From assembly GCA_902362725.1 (NCBI GenBank), contig CABIXM010000026.1, positions 1-49,911 on the forward strand: a DNA stretch of 49,911 nt. Direction: 5' to 3'. The notes beneath the pieces are model-generated. The model saw only the letters and a program-made list of their open reading frames with translations. It searched no databases and was not told the origin of the DNA. How positions within the stretch are numbered: the first letter of the stretch is position 1; every line of letters starts with the position of its first letter. Of the stretch, positions 34,170-42,015 are shown piece after piece. The position numbers and the translations under genes are program-made. This stretch comes from Clostridiaceae bacterium (GTDB lineage Bacteria; Bacillota; Clostridia; Lachnospirales; Lachnospiraceae).

Positions 34170-34266
34170 GAATGTGCCAATGGCACATTCTCGCGCCGAG
34201 GCGCGGTTGCTTCAGCAACCATCTACCACTGCGCCGAGTGCGCATCTTTGCAAGCTTTGCTTGCTT
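34170..34266 (-). repeat. Family M element, copy 3 (modules A-B-C, no D)
   Basis: A GAATGTGCC/GGCACATTC (34170-34190) with TTTTTT after it on the minus strand; B with GGCGC/GCGCC, GGTAGATG and GGTTGC/GCAACC; C GCAAGC/GCTTGC. Nearly identical to copy 2 over 97 bases. It starts about 9 bases after the signal peptidase stop with no other terminator between, so module A is probably the terminator of that operon. Confidence 0.85.
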
Positions 34267-34274
34267 TCCATCTT

Positions 34275-34826
34275 TTATCTTGTCATCCCCATATACACAA
34301 ACACCCGCCCGGTGATATCATCTGCCGTCACGGCTCCGAAGCTTCGGGAATCCTTCGAATTCTCCCGGTTGTCGCCCAGCGCGAAATAGCTATTTTCCGG
34401 AACGGTGTAGGGATAGGTTACGTCTTCGGATGTGGCTTCGGTTTTTCCTACGGCAGTCAGGGTGGCGTCTTTCACTCCATTGACCAAAAGCGCGCCCTCT
34501 TCCGAGAGCTCCACCACGTCGCCCGGCTCCGCCACCACGCGCTTGATGTATTCCACGCCGTCCGCCCGGTGGATGATGACCAGATCGCCGGTCTGATAGG
34601 ACTCATCCAGCCGGTAGAAAAGCACCAGTTCGCCGTCTGTCAGGCCCGGCTCCATAGATTCGCCGCTTACCACCGCCAGACCAATGATATAATGAAAGGC
34701 CGCATAGACCAGCGCCACCAGCACAACACATTCCACGAGGAAGCACCGGAATTCTCTTCGCCGGTACAGCTTTTCTTTTCGTTCTTCCAGTATCTCGTCC
34801 ACTGACTGAAGCTGTTCTTTTTTCAT
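34275..34826 (-). CDS. lepB: Type I signal peptidase
   Basis: A 183-aa signal peptidase with one N-terminal membrane helix (about 28-50). Catalytic Ser is in VSGESMEP and Lys in YIKRVVAEPGD; the C-terminal GDNRENSKDSRSFG box is complete. It cuts signal peptides of exported proteins such as the M23 enzyme. The N-terminus is unusually charged (RKEKLYRRRE). It is 10 bases after the coiled-coil gene. Confidence 0.95.
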   Translation of the reverse strand: MKKEQLQSVDEILEERKEKLYRRREFRCFLVECVVLVALVYAAFHYIIGLAVVSGESMEPGLTDGELVLFYRLDESYQTGDLVIIHRADGVEYIKRVVAEPGDVVELSEEGALLVNGVKDATLTAVGKTEATSEDVTYPYTVPENSYFALGDNRENSKDSRSFGAVTADDITGRVFVYMGMTR

Positions 34827-34836
34827 CTATATCTGT

Positions 34837-35400
34837 CTACTCCTGTTCTGCCAGTTCTACGATTCTCGTCTTCAGCAGGAGGAATCGCTCGTTCAGGCGC
34901 TCCAGCTCTTCGCTGATCATGGTCAGCTCCCGCTTCTGCTGCGCAGTCTTCTCGTCCATCTGCGCCTGCATTTCCCGACGGATCTCGATCCGGGCCGCAG
35001 CGATCTGCTCCTGCATTTTTTCGTAGGCTTCCTTCTGCTCCGCGTCGAATTTCTCCTTCATGGCCTGTTGCTCCTCAGCCAGCTTCTGCTGCTCTTCGGC
35101 GCGCTCCGCCGCCAGACGGGCTTTCATATCCTCCAGCTCTTCCTGCTGCTGTTTCCGCATCTGCTTTAACTGTCCCCGGTTCTGATCCCGCATCTGCTGG
35201 GCCCGGCTCTGGTACATCTTGTTCAGCTGCTGCATTTTCTCATAGACATCTTCTTTTTGAAATCCAAATATTCCACTCTTCAATTTCATATTCCTCACAA
35301 AATCTGTTATCTCCGGAAACTCCACCTCCACGGTATCCTGCACGATCTCGGGATATTCGAGAGGCTTGCCTTCCACGATTGCCTTGCTCTGGTCCTCCAT
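34837..35400 (-). CDS. Coiled-coil protein, 187 aa, upstream of lepB
   Basis: A long Gln/Glu/Lys-rich coiled coil from about residue 55 to the end (QLKQMRKQQQEELEDMKARL and similar). A short N-terminal part has FGFQKEDVYEKMQQLN, which looks like the DivIVA/GpsB-type membrane-binding start, though this is tentative. The start at MEDQSKAIVEG is chosen because GGGGGAG lies just before it. A longer frame to 35586 would translate the family R element and is rejected. Likely a division or envelope scaffold. Confidence 0.7.
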   Translation of the reverse strand: MEDQSKAIVEGKPLEYPEIVQDTVEVEFPEITDFVRNMKLKSGIFGFQKEDVYEKMQQLNKMYQSRAQQMRDQNRGQLKQMRKQQQEELEDMKARLAAERAEEQQKLAEEQQAMKEKFDAEQKEAYEKMQEQIAAARIEIRREMQAQMDEKTAQQKRELTMISEELERLNERFLLLKTRIVELAEQE

Positions 35401-35456
35401 GTGACGCTCCCCCTTCTTACGATATGATCTTCCGTACAAATTACTTGGTTTCATCA

Positions 35457-35575
35457 TCATAATTATTTCATAATTATGATTCGCAGATTTATGAGAATTC
35501 GTTTCCGAATGAAATCTGCTCACACCTGAATCACGTTCATACGGCTTCCGCAGCAAGTGCTTCAGCCTGTCCTTT
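35457..35575 (-). repeat. Family R element, copy 2, in the leader of the coiled-coil gene
   Basis: H1 GGCT/AGCC (35543-35546, 35564-35567) with inner AGCA/TGCT; H2 GCAGATTT/AAATCTGC (35483-35490, 35512-35519) with inner ATTCG-GAAA-CGAAT; H3 TCATAATTAT/ATAATTATGA (35457-35466, 35470-35479). The order and gaps equal copy 3. H1 spans 25 bases in all copies. Here it forms the 5' leader rather than a 3' end. Confidence 0.8.
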
Positions 35576-35584
35576 ACCTTTTTC

Positions 35585-35613
35585 ATAATACCTTATAATC
35601 CGCGATTTTACAA
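35585..35613 (-). promoter_or_regulatory. Promoter of the coiled-coil/lepB operon
   Basis: TTGTAA (35608-35613), 17 bp, TATTAT (35585-35590) on the minus strand. The transcript would begin a few bases before the family R element. Confidence 0.6.
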
Positions 35614-35645
35614 TACTTATTGTATTTTCCCACTTTTTCTGTATG

Positions 35646-35687
35646 TTTTATCAAAAATTTGTATCTGGTCTGGTCATTTTGATAAAA
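35646..35687. promoter_or_regulatory. Operator-like inverted repeat in the divergent region
   Basis: A perfect 11-bp inverted repeat TTTTATCAAAA (35646-35656) / TTTTGATAAAA (35677-35687) between the promoters of the coiled-coil operon and of the ECF gene. It could bind a regulator of either side. Confidence 0.45.
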
Positions 35688-35695
35688 ACTGGCTA

Positions 35696-35724
35696 TTTCA
35701 AAACAGCCAGTCAACGGTTATAGT
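35696..35724 (+). promoter_or_regulatory. Promoter of the ECF S component operon
   Basis: TTTCAA (35696-35701), 17 bp, TATAGT (35719-35724). The -10 to -35 stretch overlaps an ACTGGCT/AGCCAGT hairpin. Confidence 0.55.
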
Positions 35725-35736
35725 AGCACCTGACAA

Positions 35737-35839
35737 CAGCAGTGACACAGAGCGTGCACCTCTGTATGGATTCCATATAAATCTGCTGGGGAAAATAAGT
35801 AAGGAGGAAATGTAACTGTTATGGAAAAACAGAACAGTT
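35737..35839 (+). promoter_or_regulatory. Structured leader with start-stop codon pair
   Basis: A possible three-way junction: P1 CAGCAG/CTGCTG (35737-35742, 35783-35788), P2 ACAGAG/CTCTGT (35747-35752, 35760-35765), P3 ATGG/CCAT (35766-35776). A good AAGGAGG (35801-35807) is followed by ATGTAA (35810-35815), a start directly followed by stop, then an AACTGTT/AACAGTT hairpin with an out-of-frame ATG in its loop (35814-35839). It matches no riboswitch I know. Confidence 0.4.
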
Positions 35840-35854
35840 GCAAGAAATTTATCT

Positions 35855-36391
35855 ATGCAGACTACAGAAGCAGCCGCAGTAAAGAAGAGCGGCATCACCA
35901 CCAGGGAACTCGTTATCGACGCAATGCTGATTGCGCTCACCTATATCTTTACCGCATTTGTCAACCTTCGCCTGCCCATCGCAGCCAACGGCGGACTGAT
36001 TCATCTGGGAAATGTGCCGCTGTTCCTGGCTGCCATTATCTTCGGACGCCGCACCGGCACCCTGGCTGGCGCTTTCGGAATGGGTCTCTTTGACCTGCTG
36101 TCCGGCTGGTATCTCTGGGCTCCGTTCACCTTCGTCATCGTCGGCTTCATGGGCTTCACCGTAGGCGCTATCACCGAGAAGCATCACGGCTACGGCTGGA
36201 ATGCGCTGGCTATCGCTGTTGCCTGTGTCATCAAGGTGGTCGGCTACTATATCGCCGAGGGCTTTATCTATGGCAACTGGATCGCTCCGGCAACCTCTAT
36301 TCCGGGTAACCTGGTTCAGATCGGCGTCGCTGCTATCATCGTGATCCCCATTGCGGAGCGCCTGAGAATTACCGTTCAGAAGAGACTTTAA
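35855..36391 (+). CDS. ECF transporter S component (possible B6 vitamer type)
   Basis: A 178-aa S component with six hydrophobic segments, the substrate-binding part of an energy-coupling factor importer; shared EcfA/EcfT are not in the window. Family marks are LPIAANGGLIHLGNVPLFLAAIIFGRR in pieces and TGTLAGAFGMGLFDLLSGWYLWAPFTF. This matches the group proposed to take up pyridoxine-like or thiamine-precursor compounds (PdxU2/HmpT-like). The ATG at 35855 has only a weak ribosome site; a CTG at 35816, 8 bases after AAGGAGG and in frame, is an alternative start. It is followed 33 bases later by the aminotransferase. Confidence 0.82.
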   Translation: MQTTEAAAVKKSGITTRELVIDAMLIALTYIFTAFVNLRLPIAANGGLIHLGNVPLFLAAIIFGRRTGTLAGAFGMGLFDLLSGWYLWAPFTFVIVGFMGFTVGAITEKHHGYGWNALAIAVACVIKVVGYYIAEGFIYGNWIAPATSIPGNLVQIGVAAIIVIPIAERLRITVQKRL

Positions 36392-36424
36392 GTTTCGGTT
36401 CACTACTTTAAAGGAGGTTTTTAC

Positions 36425-37555
36425 ATGTACGAGATTATGACGCCCGGGCCTACACAGGTCCGGGAAAATGTGTTGGCAGCCAGAAGCCTGCCCTGTACCA
36501 ATCCGGATCTGGATCCGGACTTTTATACATTCTATAAGGAGACCTGCGAGCTCATCAGCGCCCTGCTTCACACGAAGAATGAGGCGCTGATTCTGGGCGG
36601 TGAGGGCATCCTTGGCCTGGAAGCGGCCTGTGCCGGTCTCACGGAGCCGGGCGACCGGGTGCTGGTCATCGACAATGGCGTCTTCGGCAAAGGCTTTGCG
36701 GACTTTGTGAAGATGTACGGTGGGAATCCGGTGCTTTATACGGTGGATTATCTGGAGACGGTCGATGTGGACGCGCTGGCAGTTTATCTGGAGAAGGATC
36801 ACAACTTCAAATACGCCACGGTGGTGCATTGCGACACCCCCAGCGGCGTGCTCAATGATATCGCGCGGATTTGTCCGCTGCTGAAATCCTATGGCATTCT
36901 GACCGTCGTGGATTCTGTCTCCGCCATGTTTGGCGAGGAGGTCCGTGTAGATGATTTTCAGATTGATTTGCTCTGCGGCGGCTCCCAGAAGGTGGTTTCC
37001 GCCCCTCCGGGACTGACCTTTGTGACGGTGAGCCCTGCTGCATGGGCGGCTATGAAGGAGCGTAAGACGCCGATTGCTTCGTTCTACGCGAATCTGATGA
37101 CCTTTGACGGGTATTTTGAGAAGCAGTGGTTTCCGTATACCATGCCCATCAGTGATATCCGGGGCTTAAGGGCTGCCTTTGAGAATATTAAGGCGGATGC
37201 CAGCATCCTGGAGCGGCATGCGAAGATCGCCCAGGCAGTGCGGACGGCGCTGACTTCCTGCGGCTTGAAGCTGCATACGCGCAATGGGTATTCGAATACG
37301 GTGTCTGTGTTTGACGTACCGGAGGAGACGACCGCGGCTGCGATTCTGACGGCGGTGCGTGAAAAGTATAACATTATGCTGGCTGGATCCTTTGATGTGC
37401 TGGAAGGCCAGGTAATCCGGATTGGACACATGGGGGAAAATGCGTATCCTTCGAAGCTGGAGGCTGTAATGAAGGCGCTTGACGCGGTGCTGCCGGAGCT
37501 GGGCGTGCCGATGAAGGGATCTCTCACAGAAGCCTATTTGGATGCTTTGAAATAA
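36425..37555 (+). CDS. Class V aminotransferase, similar to pyridoxamine-pyruvate transaminase
   Basis: A 376-aa PLP enzyme of fold type I. PLP Lys is in GGSQKVVSAPPGL, the Asp partner in VVDSVSAMFG, and the phosphate and carboxylate sites in GGEGILGLEAA, CDTPSG and IRIGHMG. Relatives include alanine-glyoxylate and serine-pyruvate aminotransferases. The combination of HxDTPSG-like, PYTMPISDIRGL and RIGHMG stretches resembles pyridoxamine-pyruvate transaminase as I recall it. With the ECF gene this suggests that imported pyridoxamine is turned into pyridoxal. AAAGGAGG precedes ATG. The general family is certain; the substrate is an inference. Confidence 0.8.
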   Translation: MYEIMTPGPTQVRENVLAARSLPCTNPDLDPDFYTFYKETCELISALLHTKNEALILGGEGILGLEAACAGLTEPGDRVLVIDNGVFGKGFADFVKMYGGNPVLYTVDYLETVDVDALAVYLEKDHNFKYATVVHCDTPSGVLNDIARICPLLKSYGILTVVDSVSAMFGEEVRVDDFQIDLLCGGSQKVVSAPPGLTFVTVSPAAWAAMKERKTPIASFYANLMTFDGYFEKQWFPYTMPISDIRGLRAAFENIKADASILERHAKIAQAVRTALTSCGLKLHTRNGYSNTVSVFDVPEETTAAAILTAVREKYNIMLAGSFDVLEGQVIRIGHMGENAYPSKLEAVMKALDAVLPELGVPMKGSLTEAYLDALK

Positions 37556-37564
37556 GGTTTGTTT

Positions 37565-37651
37565 AAGACGGACGCGGCTGCGGGAAAAATTTTCCACGCT
37601 CGGGCACAATTAGGCCCTCCTTAGGAAATTTTTCCCGCAGCCGCTGTTTTT
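37565..37651 (+). terminator. Long hairpin terminator after the aminotransferase
   Basis: Basal AAGACGG/CTGTTTT (37565-37571, 37644-37650), a perfect 19-bp stem GCGGCTGCGGGAAAAATTT (37574-37592) with 37626-37644, and an inner GGGC/GCCC. TTTTT follows. The base is the same as in the hairpin at 21826-22035. Confidence 0.85.
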
Positions 37652-37716
37652 GTATATAACTACTTTAGAACTTTTTTAATTAGCTTAGTTTACATAAGTA
37701 GTCGTGTGGCTTCTAT

Positions 37717-39528
37717 TTACTTTTTGATCTCTTCGGTTTCTACGATGAAGCGGACGCTTCCGGTCTTGCCCTCGGCAAGACCCGCGAAATTGTCATAGCT
37801 GTCGTCGGCTTCTTTCACTGCCCGCAGGCGGTTCATGACATTGCGGAAGTCGGAGCCTCCAAGCTTCATGAGCTCGTCGATGCCGTCGTCCTTGAAATCG
37901 CGGACACCGTCCCGCAGTTCGCTTACGCCGTCCAGGGCTTCCCCAAAAGCGTCGTAGAGCTCGCCGCCCGCGGTGCAGAGGGTGGTGCCGCCCTCTACGA
38001 CTTTTTCCGTGCCTGCGTAGAGCTGGCTGACTCCTGTGGTGTAGGCTGTCAGGCCCTCGGTCAACTGTTTACTTCCGGCCGCCAGAGATGCCACCGATGT
38101 CTGCAGGGTCTTCTGCAGTTCTCCGGCGGAGGCTCCCGCTTCGCTGAGGGTCTTGGCGTAAGCCGCCAGCGCCTGTGCGTCTTCCGCTGTCAGGCCCAGG
38201 GTTTCCAGGGCTTTCTGCTGTGCTTCGCCTTCCGGGGTCGTCGGATCAGCGGCTGCCGCCGCTGCCAGGGCTCCCACGGTTTTTGCGAAGGCAGCCTGAC
38301 CTGCCGTTGTGTCCGCACCGGTTGCAGCTTCCCCGCTTCCGCCCTCTGCGGGACTGCCAGTCATGCCGCCTGCTGCGCCCAGGGCTGTGTTCAGCTGCTC
38401 CAGACCGCTCTGCAATGCTGCCGCGCCATCGGTCAGCGACTTGTTGTTCTCATTCAGCTTGCCGACACCCTCCCAGACCTGCCTAGTGGCGTCCCGAAGC
38501 GCCGTCACACCGCTGGTATACTCATCCAGGTAGTCATAAAACTCCTTGAGGCCGTCATAGAGCTCCCCCACGCCCTCGTCCAGATCGTTCACACCGTCCT
38601 TCAGGTCATCCATGCCGTCCGCGAAGTCGTCTGCATCCTTCAGGTTTTCCGTATCCAGATCCTCCAAAAGCCCCGGCGTGATGATCGTAGCGGTAAATTC
38701 CAGCTCGAATTCTTTCGCGTCTGCGGTGACTTCCACGTATTCGGGAATGTCGATCTCTTCCGTCACTTCATATCCGGACAGCTGCAGGCTGTCCGCCAGT
38801 CCCGGCATGGCGTAGCCGATAACCATGTTCTGCTCGTCCATCTGCATCAGTTTTCCATTTTCCACCTCAATATTGGAGAAGATGTCTGATGGCAGTACCA
38901 GAGCCGACATGACCAGGAACGGCGTCTGTACTTCGTAGGCTTTCTTCTTTACGGTCACGGTTTCGGTGGCTGTATTTTCATAATCGAAGCGAATTCTCAC
39001 CTGGCCGCTCTTTCCGGCCAGCTCCGCCGGACTGATCTGCTCTCCGTCCAGATAGTAGCTGACCTTCACCTTTACCGGCGGCTCTGCGTCGCTGGTTCCC
39101 TTATAGGAAATGTCCGCACCGTGATTCTTCCAGATCAGGCTTCCGTCGGAGCCCTGGCTGTATTCCTCGTCACCCCTGGTATTGCGGATATCCTTCAGAT
39201 TGCTCTGATCCTGGATATCGGAGCCGTCGGTCGGATGCTTCAGCATGGTTTCCACAGTAATCTCTTTTGTATTTCCCTCGGCGTCTGATTTTATGTAAAC
39301 TGTCTCCATCTTATCTTTTTCCATGGAGGAATCCTGATTTTCATAAGTCTCCTCTCCGGTCGTCCCGGAAGCGGTGTCCGCCGTAGACGTACTGGCCGCG
39401 GCATCCGTCCCGTCTTCCTCCGCGTTTTTCCTTTTTATTCCAAAGCTGACTGCCGCTCCCACTGCTACCACTACCAGCAGGGTCAGAAGCAGTCCCAGCT
39501 TCTCCTTCAGCAATTTCTTTCCGTTCAT
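37717..39528 (-). CDS. Exported protein with Leu/Gly heptad repeats, ABC operon partner
   Basis: A 603-aa protein with an N-terminal membrane helix (about 10-30) and an extracellular remainder. Residues about 50-290 are mostly beta. From about 300 to 520 it is helical with the LxxGxxxLxxG heptads (LKDGVNDLDEGVGELYDGL in part; later LTEGLTAYTTGVSQLYAG), as in YhgE/Pip-type proteins and MmpL-associated domains. An Ala/Gly-rich loop (AAGGMTGSPAEGG) interrupts them. No second membrane helix is present. It follows the FtsX-type permease with a 158-base gap that holds the family R element. A periplasm-side adaptor role, like that of MacA, is inferred. Confidence 0.75.
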   Translation of the reverse strand: MNGKKLLKEKLGLLLTLLVVVAVGAAVSFGIKRKNAEEDGTDAAASTSTADTASGTTGEETYENQDSSMEKDKMETVYIKSDAEGNTKEITVETMLKHPTDGSDIQDQSNLKDIRNTRGDEEYSQGSDGSLIWKNHGADISYKGTSDAEPPVKVKVSYYLDGEQISPAELAGKSGQVRIRFDYENTATETVTVKKKAYEVQTPFLVMSALVLPSDIFSNIEVENGKLMQMDEQNMVIGYAMPGLADSLQLSGYEVTEEIDIPEYVEVTADAKEFELEFTATIITPGLLEDLDTENLKDADDFADGMDDLKDGVNDLDEGVGELYDGLKEFYDYLDEYTSGVTALRDATRQVWEGVGKLNENNKSLTDGAAALQSGLEQLNTALGAAGGMTGSPAEGGSGEAATGADTTAGQAAFAKTVGALAAAAAADPTTPEGEAQQKALETLGLTAEDAQALAAYAKTLSEAGASAGELQKTLQTSVASLAAGSKQLTEGLTAYTTGVSQLYAGTEKVVEGGTTLCTAGGELYDAFGEALDGVSELRDGVRDFKDDGIDELMKLGGSDFRNVMNRLRAVKEADDSYDNFAGLAEGKTGSVRFIVETEEIKK

Positions 39529-39551
39529 CTTCTCACTCCTCCCGGTTATTC

Positions 39552-39684
39552 TAACAGTTCAGTACCTGAACTGTTACAACTGCAAAATCCATGAAAATCG
39601 ACTCCGCCGATGGGATTTTGCACTCCTGAATCACTTTCTTATGCCCTCAGCAGCAAGTGCTTCGGGCTGTACCGAACCATTACC
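39552..39684 (-). repeat. Family R element, copy 3, between permease and heptad-repeat gene
   Basis: H1 GCCC/GGGC with inner AGCA/TGCT (39643-39667), 20-base spacer with AAGAAAGTGATTCAGGAG, H2 TGCAAAATCC/GGATTTTGCA (39581-39590, 39613-39622) with inner ATCG/CGAT, and H3 TAACAGTTCAG/CTGAACTGTTA (39552-39562, 39566-39576). It sits within an operon and lacks a T run, so it is not a simple terminator. Confidence 0.8.
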
Positions 39685-39686
39685 AG

Positions 39687-42005
39687 TTATTCCACATTCT
39701 TCAGGGCTGCGTCCATGGGCACATGCCGGATTTTCCGGTATTCCAGAAGGGCCACCGCCAGGTAGGTTCCAAAGCCCATGACAAACATTTCCACGTAGAT
39801 CTCCGGCCCGATATAGAAGGTAATCCAGCCACTGATACTTTGCAGCATCATCGCGCGGAACAGCACCACCATGACCTCATATTCGATGGGGAGACTGTTC
39901 AGCAGGAACAGGATCACCACGATTGTGGTTGACATAATGTATAATCCGCTGATTTCCCGGTTGGAATAGCCCAGAATCTTTGTCATGGAGATGGACTGGG
40001 CGTTCTTCTCGATGATGATTTTCGACAGCAGGTAGACCAGTACCATGAACATCAGCATGGCAAATCCATTGACCAGGCCCATCATGCTTCCCATGGACAC
40101 GGTCAGCTGTCTGGATATCTTGGTCAGGGCCTCCGCGTCGATCATGGTGCCGATGTATTTCCCGTCGATGTCCGTGATTTCCGTGTCGGACAGATAGCCG
40201 CTGAAATAATCATTTCCCAGGTCGAACAGATCATTCACCTGCTTCTGGGGCATGAAGACAGTCAGGCCGCCCTCGTAATGGTAGACGTCGTCCACCCGGA
40301 AGGTATAGGCGTCGGTACCATACTCCTCGTACAGAGTGATCGTGTCGCCGGGCTCCAGCAGATACTTCTCCGCGTAAGCCGAGGAGATATACACGCCGTC
40401 ATCCCGGAAATCAATGGGAATATACCGGCTGTCGTCCTGCAGGCCGTAGAGTGTTACACTCTCTTTCATATAGGGTTCATCCGGCGTATTCAGGGCGTAG
40501 GCCGTGAACTTCTCGGCGTCCTCGTTGTCCGTCTCCACCTCACTCTGGAAATACAGCATGGAAATCATACTTTCCAGCTTCTTATCCTCATTCATGGCGT
40601 CGTAGGGCACCTGCAGGATATACTGGTAATTGCAGAGCAGGTTCTGCTCGATTTCCGCCTGATAGTGGTCCAGCACCGCCGGAAGGGCCAGGCCGAACAT
40701 CAGCAGCATATTGGCGAAAAGGATTCCGATAAAAAGAATCAGATAGTTACCCACATTCTGGAAAATGATCCTTAAGCGGAACCGGGTAAAGAACGGAATA
40801 TGCTGACTCAGCGGCATGGCGTGTTTCTGCTTTCGTCGGCTCAAATCCCGCCGCAGAAACTTCAGCGGCGACAAGCCAAGCTTTCGCCGAAGCACCAGGT
40901 AATTGACCACCATCATCAGAAGTACCGGAACCACCGTGGTCTCCACAAAAGCCTCCGCGTTCCAGATGGTCACGTAGGTGGGCAGGCTGTAGCTGCCGTA
41001 ATACATCCCGGCGCAGACCTCCTTCAGGGAGGTATAGCCCAGAATATTGCCGATCAGGGCGCTGACCAACGTCACGATGGTCGGCATGGTCATATAATGC
41101 CGGATCAGTTCATTTTTCGTATAACCGGAAGCCCGCAGGGTGCCGATCACATTGGCCTCCCTGGAAATGGTGTTGCTGGTGGTGATTCCGAAAACGAAAG
41201 CCATGATCAATATAACAATATACAAAAGGATGACCATCATGGCCTGGTCACTTCCCATATCGTCGCCGGTAAACTGAATGGCCTGGTTCTGATAAGCGGG
41301 AACGAAATTCTCCAGATCAGCCTCATTTAAGATACCCTGCATCAGATCCTCGGCGGCGTCCTGCTCGGGCTCGCCTTCCTCCGGCGGAACGTCGTATTTC
41401 CAGGCGTAATTCCAGTACAGCTCATCCTTACTGAAATTCGCGAACATCTCCGGCGTCACGATGGCCACGCCGAACTTCACCGCGTCAAACATACTGTCGT
41501 TATTGTCTGAAAAAAGACAACTGTAATCGGGCAAAGCCACCAGGCCGGTAATGATCCAGGAACGGGCGCCACTCTCCAGCCTGTCGCCAATAGTCAGGCC
41601 GTTATTGTCCGCATACATACGGTCGATGGCAATCTCGTCCGTGCCTGTGGGCATGGCGCCATCCATCAGGCAGACCAGATCTACCTGATCCCGATTCGGA
41701 TAGATTCGGAGGGTACTGCCATTGGTCAGAGCCTCCTCCGCGTAAAACAGGTCGTAGACCGTCACGCCCAGCTCCTGAATGGTTTTCAGCTGGGCTTTAT
41801 TGGCCTTTTCGCCCAGCCGGAAGTTTCCATCCTCGATATTGTATTTTTCAAAACCCTCGTTATAGGCAATGATCATGCTGCCGTCCGCCACCAGAAAGCC
41901 CGATACCAGGCTGATGGTTCCGGCCAGCAGAAGGAAAATCACCAGATATTTTCCAATTTCACTTTTCAGCTCGCGCAATAAGCGCTTCCGCAGCGGATTT
42001 TTCAT
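39687..42005 (-). CDS. ABC transporter permease, FtsX/MacB type
   Basis: A 772-aa permease with one N-terminal helix (about 17-38), a large external domain, three helices (about 255-375), a second external domain (about 440-610), and three to four helices near the C-terminus. The two FtsX-like blocks (FGITTSNTISREANVIGTLRASGYTKNEL and KIIIEKNAQSISMTKILGYSNREISGLY) are clear. This class drives lipoprotein release, antimicrobial peptide export or cell-wall signalling instead of small-molecule pumping. It is 10 bases after its ATPase gene. Confidence 0.92.
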   Translation of the reverse strand: MKNPLRKRLLRELKSEIGKYLVIFLLLAGTISLVSGFLVADGSMIIAYNEGFEKYNIEDGNFRLGEKANKAQLKTIQELGVTVYDLFYAEEALTNGSTLRIYPNRDQVDLVCLMDGAMPTGTDEIAIDRMYADNNGLTIGDRLESGARSWIITGLVALPDYSCLFSDNNDSMFDAVKFGVAIVTPEMFANFSKDELYWNYAWKYDVPPEEGEPEQDAAEDLMQGILNEADLENFVPAYQNQAIQFTGDDMGSDQAMMVILLYIVILIMAFVFGITTSNTISREANVIGTLRASGYTKNELIRHYMTMPTIVTLVSALIGNILGYTSLKEVCAGMYYGSYSLPTYVTIWNAEAFVETTVVPVLLMMVVNYLVLRRKLGLSPLKFLRRDLSRRKQKHAMPLSQHIPFFTRFRLRIIFQNVGNYLILFIGILFANMLLMFGLALPAVLDHYQAEIEQNLLCNYQYILQVPYDAMNEDKKLESMISMLYFQSEVETDNEDAEKFTAYALNTPDEPYMKESVTLYGLQDDSRYIPIDFRDDGVYISSAYAEKYLLEPGDTITLYEEYGTDAYTFRVDDVYHYEGGLTVFMPQKQVNDLFDLGNDYFSGYLSDTEITDIDGKYIGTMIDAEALTKISRQLTVSMGSMMGLVNGFAMLMFMVLVYLLSKIIIEKNAQSISMTKILGYSNREISGLYIMSTTIVVILFLLNSLPIEYEVMVVLFRAMMLQSISGWITFYIGPEIYVEMFVMGFGTYLAVALLEYRKIRHVPMDAALKNVE

Positions 42006-42015
42006 ACGTTTCCCC

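Noticed and set aside
33775..34389. Plus-strand frame of about 200 codons near family M copy 3
   Set aside because: It runs through the repeat and into lepB on the opposite strand, with no ribosome site or homology-like motif.
35401..35586. N-terminal extension of the coiled-coil protein
   Set aside because: The extra 62 codons are formed by the family R element and a promoter; a much better ribosome site precedes the ATG at 35400.
35821..36093. 90-codon frame starting in the ECF leader
   Set aside because: It is out of frame with the S component, overlaps most of it, and its product is low-complexity Arg/His-rich; its ATG sits in a hairpin loop.
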